A stretch of 64,000 nucleotides of DNA, taken from an uncultured Acetatifactor sp. GTDB lineage: Bacteria > Bacillota > Clostridia > Lachnospirales > Lachnospiraceae. The notes beneath the pieces are model-generated. The model was not told the DNA's origin. It worked only from the letters and a program-made list of their open reading frames with translations, and searched no databases. Of this stretch, positions 57,711-64,000 are shown one piece after another. Position numbers and translations under genes: made by a program. Location of the stretch: assembly GCA_910589035.1 (NCBI GenBank), contig CAJUSI010000081.1, forward strand, positions 104,012 to 168,011, given 5' to 3'. The stretch's first letter is position 1. Every line of letters begins with the position of its first letter.

Positions 57711-60700
57711 TTACCTGCCATGGATTACCCCATGGAGAGCCCGGTAAAGCTTATCCACCTCGACGGGTTTGGACAAATGCCCGTTCATACCGCACTCCAC
57801 GGACTTCTTCAGATCATCGTCAAAGGCATTGGCCGACATGGCAATGATGGGCAGGGTTCGGCAGTCCTCCCTTTCCATGGCACGAATGGCGCGTGCGGCC
57901 TCCAGCCCGTTCATCACCGGCATCATAATGTCCATCAGAATCACATCATAGGTTCCGGGCGGGGTAGAGCGAATACGTTCTACCGCCTGAGCGCCGTCAA
58001 AGACACAATCTGCTTCAAAGCCCCTCTCCTCCAGGAGACATTGCGCAATTTCGGAATTCAGCTCATTGTCTTCCACCACCAGGACCCGGTATCCCTCAAA
58101 GGAAAGCTCTTCCTTCACCGCACTGGCTTCTGTATTCTCTCCCGGGACAAGGGAAACGGTAAAGCTGAACAGACTCCCCTCTCCTGGGGTGCTTTCCAGC
58201 TGAATACTGCTTCCCATCATCTGCACCAGACGGCTGCTGATGGAAAGGCCGAGCCCGGTGCCCTGCTGCTTTGATGGGTCTCTGTTGGCAGCCTGTTCGA
58301 AAGAACGGAATACCCTGTCCTGTTCCTCCTTTGCAATCCCGATGCCCGTATCCTTTACCGCGAAATAGAGCGTAATCTCCTGATCGTGGGAGGAGATTTC
58401 ATGCACGGTAAGGGTAATGCTACCCTTTTCAGGGGTAAACTTTACCGCATTGCCCAAAAGGTTGATCAGCACCTGGCTGATGCGCATCCTGTCCGCAAAA
58501 AACCAGAAATGCTCCAGGCGGATATTCTGGACAAAGGAGATCTTTTTCATGGCAGTCTGGGAGAGAATCAGCTCCCGAATGGTATCCAGCATTTCATTCA
58601 TATTAAAATGGACGGGCTCCAGTTTCATCTTGCCGCTCTCGATTTTGGACATATCCAGAATATCATTGATCAGTCCCAGCAGATAATCCGAGGAGGACTG
58701 TATTTTCTGCAGGCAGTCCAGGATTCGCTCCGGAGTCTGACCCTGCTGCAGAGCGATGGCGGCCATTCCGATGATACCGTTCATGGGCGTTCGGATTTCG
58801 TGGCTCATTCGTGAAAGAAATTCCGACTTTGCCCTGCTGGCAATGTCGTGCTGCTGCTGATTGAGCTGGCCCTGAATCACCCGGCCAAGCTCCGCGAGAT
58901 TCTGATAGTCGGATTTGTGGAAAAGAGAAAGGTCCGCCCCCAAAATGCAGAGATTCCCTATATAGCTTCCGCTGTCGTACATGGGAAGAAGAAATCCCCT
59001 GCTGCCCGGTCCGCAGCTTAAAAAGCATTGTAGCTCCGGCCTTGCGCTGTCTTCTTCCGAAAAATATTTCACTTCCGTCTCTCCAAGCCAGTCATGGAAA
59101 GCCTTTTTGTCCGATTCTGTGTACCTTCTCACGACTTCAGAGACGGCTTCATGATTCTGATGCCACTGATAATTCAGGTAACTGGAATTGAAATCGGCTC
59201 GCAGCAAGGATACCAGCACATCGCTGGCCTGATAGAAGCTGCCGATTTTATGCAGCATGAGCAGCATTTGCGCAGGAAAGTCGGAGCCTCTGCCGAAAAG
59301 ATTCAGGGCTACAGAGACAAGGGCTGTGTTCTTGTCATATCCCAGGCTGTTAATCTCCTGCTCCTGCAGCGAAGGCAGGGCAGCGCGGTCACAGGACGGA
59401 AGATCATCGTAAAAAAGAACCCGCTGTCCGCTGAAAGGCCGGGCAAGGCTTTGCGCCAGCTTTGCCCTGAGAATCAGTTCCTCAGATGAATGATCGGTTT
59501 CTCCGCAGCATAAACCCGCATTGATGAGAATCTGGAGGATTTCCCTGTCATAGTCCGATTCTATGCGATTTAGAAGAGCTTCGGTACAGGAGGCGGCTTC
59601 TTCCTTGGACAGCCCCTCCAGCCACAGGACAAATTCGTCCTGATTCAGACGCAGCGCTATGGCCTGTCTGCCGCCCTGCTCGGAGAGCAGCCGGCATGTC
59701 TCCTGAATTGTTCCGCCCATGGCTTCCAGAATCAAATCTCCGAAAACGATTCCGTTTTTTTCACACAGGGATTTCAGATTGCACAGACGGAGATTGAGCA
59801 TCACGCCGTCCGGCCGTTTTCTGCGGCTTTGCGCCAGCAGCTCCATGCCTGCGCTGAATACATAGAGACCGGTGACACCGTCCGTGATGTTTTTTCGGAG
59901 CTGCTCCGCCTCCCTTTCCTTCTGTTCCTGAATATTTCGGATGCTTCCCACCATTTTCCAGCGCCGCCCGTCGGTATCATATATCACCTTGCCCGAAAGC
60001 GCCACCCAGTTATATTCCGACTCCTCCGGCCAGCGAATTCGGAATTCCGCATACGGATTGTCCGGATCGCGATGAAGGGATTCCAATACTCCCTTTTGAT
60101 CCGGCTCATAGATATAATCGGGATTGATAAAACAAGTAGATGTTTCCGGACACTGCCATTGCCCGCTCATGGTTTTGTGATTGACCAGATCCAGCACCTG
60201 ATTTTGAAGATCATAGGAATAGAAGATATCCGTGGAGGATTCAAGCGCCACCTTATAGCGCTCCTTTTCTTCCAGCAGAATGTTTTCCGATTTCTTCTGG
60301 CTGGCCGTCAGATCCCGCACCACATCATAGAGAGCGTCGATTTCCAGAATACCGGAGGACTTAAAGTGTTCCAGTCCGGAGCTTCCCGCCGCAATACATT
60401 GCATCAGCTGCTGAACCGGCCGGGTGAGATGCCGCACCAGAATATAGATTCCGAAGACCCCGAAGATCAGGCCGATCAATACTGCAATCACCATCCAAAA
60501 GTATAGCTGCCGGCTCATGCCAAACAGCTCCTTTTCCGTATTCAGGCCTAACAAGACCCACTGCGTATCTTCGTAGGGAGCGTTTCTGCCATACAACTCC
60601 AGAGGGCATACCACGGCAAATACACCCTGCCCGTTTAATCTGACATCCTCCACCAGGGAAAGATTGTCATAGCCTGTCTCCAGCAGGATGAAATTCCGAT

Positions 60701-61625
60701 CTGCGGATCGGATCAGGTCGTAGAGCATCCCCTTGCCCGTCAAAGACGCATAGCTGCCATCCGGCTTTTTCACGGCCAACAGATAGCCGGACTGCCGGGA
60801 ATTATTCAGCTCCGATACAGGGAAATAATCATGCAGATTCCGGCAGGCAATCTCCACACCCAGTACACCGTATACCTGACCTTCGTACCGGAGGGGAAGA
60901 GAATAGGTAATCATCTGATAAGAATCCGGGGTATCCCCATCCAGCGAGAAGGGCAGGGACCAGTATCCCAGATCCTTTGTGTCAGCATCCGCATATTCCT
61001 CCCCGGTGCGCCAGGGTTCGTAAAAATACAGATCCCGGGCTTCTTCCATATGAAAGCGAGTGGTCCAGTTGGTATCCAGCGGAACATTCCAGGTTCTGGA
61101 GAGCTGCTTGCTTCCCCTCTCCAACAGCAGGTCGGAGTTATTCATGGGAGTTGAGTTGGGCTCGGAATCCCGAAGGAAAAATCCGGCATATTCTCCGGCA
61201 GGCACTCTGTCCGTTCCCGCAAGAACCAGAAAAATTCCCGTTGTGGAATGATTCTGCAGAAAATTCAGGCATTCGGGGAACAGCAGCTCCAAAAACCGAT
61301 CTTTGTATTCCTCTGACTGGAGGAGATCCTTCAACTCGATGGCTTCATCGTCCAGAAACTGCTGCAGCCGGCTGCTCAGAAAATCTTCCTGTTCGGAGAC
61401 GGCTGCCCATCTTTGATTCATATCATTTTGAAGAATTACCTGCCTGTTTTCCACCAGCCGGTTCATCATGCCGCTGGAGTACGCCTCCAGAGTTTTTGTG
61501 GTGCGCCTTACCACCAGGGTACCGATGGTAATTAAGCTCTGCACCAGCATGATGATAATTAATGGAATCAGGAAAAATTTAAATATGGTAAGCTTTTTCT
61601 TTTCTTGACTTTCGTCTTTCTTCAT
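57711..61625 (-). CDS. Hybrid sensor histidine kinase with Cache, PAS, GGDEF-like and receiver domains
   Basis: A 1304-residue membrane kinase. Helix one is about 15-40, an extracellular Cache-like domain spans about 45-365, helix two is near 375-400, and HAMP follows. A PAS domain covers about 450-565 and a GGDEF-like domain about 580-720, but its active site reads LNQDEF rather than GGDEF, so it is probably not a cyclase. A GAF-like region precedes HisKA (KSEFLSRMSHEIRTPMNGIIGMA near 935), the ATPase domain (VLINLLGNAVKF, GIGIAKEEQDRVF, GTGLGLSISSRLV) and a C-terminal receiver (VLVVEDNELN, LMDIMMPVMNG near 1227, LSKPV). It begins 11 bases after the solute-binding protein gene, so that protein may be its ligand-presenting partner. 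Confidence 0.93.
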   Translation of the reverse strand: MKKDESQEKKKLTIFKFFLIPLIIIMLVQSLITIGTLVVRRTTKTLEAYSSGMMNRLVENRQVILQNDMNQRWAAVSEQEDFLSSRLQQFLDDEAIELKDLLQSEEYKDRFLELLFPECLNFLQNHSTTGIFLVLAGTDRVPAGEYAGFFLRDSEPNSTPMNNSDLLLERGSKQLSRTWNVPLDTNWTTRFHMEEARDLYFYEPWRTGEEYADADTKDLGYWSLPFSLDGDTPDSYQMITYSLPLRYEGQVYGVLGVEIACRNLHDYFPVSELNNSRQSGYLLAVKKPDGSYASLTGKGMLYDLIRSADRNFILLETGYDNLSLVEDVRLNGQGVFAVVCPLELYGRNAPYEDTQWVLLGLNTEKELFGMSRQLYFWMVIAVLIGLIFGVFGIYILVRHLTRPVQQLMQCIAAGSSGLEHFKSSGILEIDALYDVVRDLTASQKKSENILLEEKERYKVALESSTDIFYSYDLQNQVLDLVNHKTMSGQWQCPETSTCFINPDYIYEPDQKGVLESLHRDPDNPYAEFRIRWPEESEYNWVALSGKVIYDTDGRRWKMVGSIRNIQEQKEREAEQLRKNITDGVTGLYVFSAGMELLAQSRRKRPDGVMLNLRLCNLKSLCEKNGIVFGDLILEAMGGTIQETCRLLSEQGGRQAIALRLNQDEFVLWLEGLSKEEAASCTEALLNRIESDYDREILQILINAGLCCGETDHSSEELILRAKLAQSLARPFSGQRVLFYDDLPSCDRAALPSLQEQEINSLGYDKNTALVSVALNLFGRGSDFPAQMLLMLHKIGSFYQASDVLVSLLRADFNSSYLNYQWHQNHEAVSEVVRRYTESDKKAFHDWLGETEVKYFSEEDSARPELQCFLSCGPGSRGFLLPMYDSGSYIGNLCILGADLSLFHKSDYQNLAELGRVIQGQLNQQQHDIASRAKSEFLSRMSHEIRTPMNGIIGMAAIALQQGQTPERILDCLQKIQSSSDYLLGLINDILDMSKIESGKMKLEPVHFNMNEMLDTIRELILSQTAMKKISFVQNIRLEHFWFFADRMRISQVLINLLGNAVKFTPEKGSITLTVHEISSHDQEITLYFAVKDTGIGIAKEEQDRVFRSFEQAANRDPSKQQGTGLGLSISSRLVQMMGSSIQLESTPGEGSLFSFTVSLVPGENTEASAVKEELSFEGYRVLVVEDNELNSEIAQCLLEERGFEADCVFDGAQAVERIRSTPPGTYDVILMDIMMPVMNGLEAARAIRAMEREDCRTLPIIAMSANAFDDDLKKSVECGMNGHLSKPVEVDKLYRALHGVIHGR

Positions 61626-61636
61626 TTACCGTACCC

Positions 61637-63100
61637 CTATTTTTTTACAGCATCATTTAATGCCTCACAGAAGGCGTCATACCAGCTTTTGAAGGCTTCC
61701 CTGGTCACGTAGGGCCCTGCCGCCTCTTCCAGACTCTTTCCCTGCTTCAATGCGTCCATAACGGCGGCCCTGTCCTGGGCAGCCTTGTCCGCAAGATGGA
61801 ATTTCAGCACTTTTCTGGCGGCGGAACCGTTTTCAAAGCTCTTATTCGTATAAAGGATCATGCCCTCCATCTCCTGAAATATGGTGGTCAGGCAGTCATA
61901 GGTTTTGGGAGCAACTGATAACTGATTCGCTTCAATGACCTGATCCAGCTTTTCTACATTGTTCGCCTCCTTCAGCACAGGCAGATAGCCGGATACACAG
62001 CCGAACTCCAGGTTATTTTCCGCCTGAGTGAACCATTTTAAAAATTCTACCGCAGCATATTCGTGCTTTTTGTCTGACTTGGTGACCACCATACCGGCAC
62101 CCTGTTGTACGGCGCTGTGCTGTCCCCCCTCAAATATGGGAGCCGTCATGACAATATAATCAATGGTATAGCTGCTCTCATCCAGCTCCACCTGATTCGG
62201 GAAATACATGGCGGAGGAGGTAGAACCTGTATACGCAAGAATATCGCCGGTCTTTACATCATCGGAACGGTAAGAACCGTAAGCCCCGAAATAACCCTTT
62301 ACCATGGGCACATAATAGTTTTCCCAGAGTCTGTACAGTTCTGCTTCCGGTACGTTTAAGGTTACTTTTCCGTCTTCTACATGAAAAATTTCCACGCCCA
62401 TCTGCCGCATTCCGATGACAAAATAATTATCTACGGCATCCCTGCCGTAAAATGCCTTCCCGTCCTCCGGAATATCGGGGGTAAGACTGTCGGTCCATTC
62501 ATAATATGACTGGGCAGTGGCGGTTATCCCCTCAATCGTGGTGAGAGACTCCAGGGAAGCACCGGTTGCGGCGGCGAATTTGTCCCAATCCGTCTTGTTG
62601 ATCATCATGATCTCTGTAGATTTTGCCGTTGGAAAAATTCTCAGTGTACCATCGGCTGCAATACGTCCCTCTTCAATATAAGAAGCTACATATTTTTCCA
62701 GCTCTTCATCGGTGAGATAAACGGACAGATCAGCCAAGGCGCCTGCCAGCTCCACCTCGTAAGCGGTGTCCGCGTAAGAAGAAAAGATATCCGGCATGGC
62801 ATCGGCGCCCACCTTTCCTGCGATGGAATCCCGTACTGCGGATTCCAGGTCGGAAACCGAGCCCTGGGAATATCCCTCTACATAAATTCCCTTTTCCCTG
62901 CCTACCGTATCGTTGAATTCCTCCACCAGGGCGTCGAAGGCCGCCTGCTGTGAGCCGTTATAATAATGCCACACCGTGAGCGATACGGGATTCTTTGGAT
63001 CCAGGGGGCTGCTGGCCCCGCATCCCGTAAGTCCCGCCGCCAGGGCTGCAGCAAAGCAGAACGCTGACAAGCTTTTTCCGAAATAAACAGATTTTTTCAT
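61637..63100 (-). CDS. Extracellular solute-binding lipoprotein (family 1)
   Basis: A 487-residue lipoprotein. The signal peptide ends in the lipobox LAAGLTGC, and mature protein begins with the lipidated Cys followed by GASSPLDPKNPVSLTVWHYYNGSQQAAFDALVEEFN in outline, the standard start of family 1 sugar-binding proteins. Internal KAFYGRDAVDNYFVIGM and GAGMVVTKSDKKHEYAAVEFLKWFT match the binding-protein fold. GGGGAGGAGATACC before ATG 63100 sets the start. No ABC-2 or MalFG-type permease follows; the next gene is the hybrid kinase. It probably serves as a co-sensor or feeds permeases elsewhere. The ligand is not evident. Confidence 0.93.
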   Translation of the reverse strand: MKKSVYFGKSLSAFCFAAALAAGLTGCGASSPLDPKNPVSLTVWHYYNGSQQAAFDALVEEFNDTVGREKGIYVEGYSQGSVSDLESAVRDSIAGKVGADAMPDIFSSYADTAYEVELAGALADLSVYLTDEELEKYVASYIEEGRIAADGTLRIFPTAKSTEIMMINKTDWDKFAAATGASLESLTTIEGITATAQSYYEWTDSLTPDIPEDGKAFYGRDAVDNYFVIGMRQMGVEIFHVEDGKVTLNVPEAELYRLWENYYVPMVKGYFGAYGSYRSDDVKTGDILAYTGSTSSAMYFPNQVELDESSYTIDYIVMTAPIFEGGQHSAVQQGAGMVVTKSDKKHEYAAVEFLKWFTQAENNLEFGCVSGYLPVLKEANNVEKLDQVIEANQLSVAPKTYDCLTTIFQEMEGMILYTNKSFENGSAARKVLKFHLADKAAQDRAAVMDALKQGKSLEEAAGPYVTREAFKSWYDAFCEALNDAVKK

Positions 63101-63413
63101 GGTATCTCCTCCCCACACTTCCGTTATCCGCCGCGAAAAAAGAAATTACATATTAATAAAAAGGCCTTCATAATAAATATGCAGCAACTTGAAACGGTAA
63201 ATAAACGATAAAATTAAGTATAACATATATAGGTACTTTTTACAACCTGCCAGAATATGAGCCGCCGGAGAATAAACTAATGAATAAATTATTAAAGTAA
63301 AATGATTATGTACAATGCTCAGCCGGAAAACGAAATAACACAGGACGGAATTTATGAATATTGCATACAATATTATTAAACGAAATTTTTGCGAAAATTT
63401 TTAAAATTAGGTA

Positions 63414-63442
63414 TTGACATTTTACAGAAATTCTATTAAACT
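63414..63442 (+). promoter_or_regulatory. rRNA operon promoter P1
   Basis: TTGACA, a 17-base spacer and TAAACT, about 420 bases before the 16S start. Confidence 0.7.
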
Positions 63443-63622
63443 GAATAAGCTTTCAAAAGTGTTACAGAAATGCTGATTTGAAAGGTCAACAGTGGCATCA
63501 AAAACAAATAAGTCTGTTTTGCTTTATGGTGTTTAATTGGTTTCAAATTTGCCTGGAGACAGGCTTCCTTAATAAGGCAAAAGACAAGCCTGAAAAAAGA
63601 TGGAAAAATTTGAAAAAAGTTG

Positions 63623-63651
63623 TTGACAAAGAAAACAAACTATGATATCCT
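63623..63651 (+). promoter_or_regulatory. rRNA operon promoter P2
   Basis: TTGACA, a 17-base spacer and TATCCT, about 210 bases before the 16S start. Tandem promoters of this form are usual for clostridial rrn operons. Confidence 0.8.
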
Positions 63652-63859
63652 ATCAAAGTTGCCGATGCGAACGGCAAGATGAACCTTGACAAATAAACAG
63701 TAATGCAGCCCTGAAAATTCCAAACAGCCGAGCCGGGGAACCGGTGAGGGAGAGAGAATTTCAGAGGACGAGAAGTCTAAAAAGAGACAACCCAAAACAG
63801 TAAACCAGAAAACAAAACTGGAAGAAGCCAGAGGAACTGGCGAAGGAAAGAACAATCAA

Positions 63860-64000
<141 letters not shown>

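Larger units (their letters stand above)
63101..63859. other. AT-rich regulatory gap before rRNA operon
   Basis: No protein gene is supported. It contains the solute-binding gene's leader on the minus strand and, on the plus strand, two promoters (63414 and 63623) and a transcribed leader with a GCCGATGCGAACGGC hairpin and CTGAAAATTC/GAATTTCAG complementarity likely used in rRNA processing. Confidence 0.6.

Overview
The window looks like chromosomal DNA of a Gram-positive gut anaerobe of the family Lachnospiraceae (Clostridia). The evidence is the gene content: LytR-CpsA-Psr protein, Csp-like subtilase, AbiEi-like and PF09820-type accessory genes, and a che cluster with HD-GYP regulators. Strong AAGGAGG-type ribosome sites and the 16S rRNA 5' end at the right edge (about 63860 onward) agree. 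Genus cannot be fixed from what is visible. Host genes have moderate GC, while 21.4-28.5 kb is clearly AT-rich and looks acquired.

Layout. 0-6.2 kb: cell-surface polysaccharide genes (three GT2 glycosyltransferases, one partial, a polyprenyl sugar phosphotransferase, an LCP ligase). 6.4-14.2 kb: housekeeping and envelope stress genes (glmS, HtrA-like protease, clpX, ECF sigma with its membrane partner). 14.4-18.4 kb: a metal block (ArsR-type operator, HMA chaperone, P-type ATPase, ZIP transporter) with unusual palindrome clusters. 18.7-21.4 kb: a histidine phosphatase followed by an AAA/PD-(D/E)XK gene that is bracketed by a duplicated 3' end of the phosphatase gene. 21.5-29 kb: an AT-rich island with a lipoprotein, a MerR regulator, a five-gene ExbB/ExbD-like proton-channel cassette, a small HTH regulator, an endonuclease III-like gene and IS110/IS630 remnants. 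29-31.9 kb: a PadR-controlled ABC-2 exporter. 32.3-44.6 kb: a GGDEF/HD-GYP and chemotaxis cluster (cheR, cheB, receiver, cheA, cheW, MCP) without flagellar genes. 44.7-48.7 kb: a GlgX-like debranching enzyme and a subtilase. 48.6-53.6 kb: a defence-like island with an AbiEi-like gene paired with a GHKL-ATPase/HExxH fusion, a frameshifted Rpn nuclease and a deleted AAA/PD-(D/E)XK gene; the island is bracketed by a duplicated 3' end of the subtilase gene. 53.9-63.1 kb, minus strand: solute-binding lipoprotein, 1304-aa hybrid kinase and two ABC half-transporters. 63.4-64 kb: rrn promoters and the start of 16S.

The most promising observations are three. (1) At two independent loci, cargo ending in a PF09820-type AAA/PD-(D/E)XK gene lies between the 3' end of a host gene and a second copy of that same 3' end. 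This suggests an integrase-less mobile cassette. (2) An AbiEi-like gene sits in an operon with a GHKL-HExxH fusion instead of the usual nucleotidyltransferase toxin. (3) An ExbB/ExbD-like membrane motor cassette with two extra ExbD-like periplasmic modules and a zinc-ribbon membrane protein occurs in a Gram-positive background. Several dispersed palindromic elements, including a 172-bp MITE with TA target duplication, also stand out.
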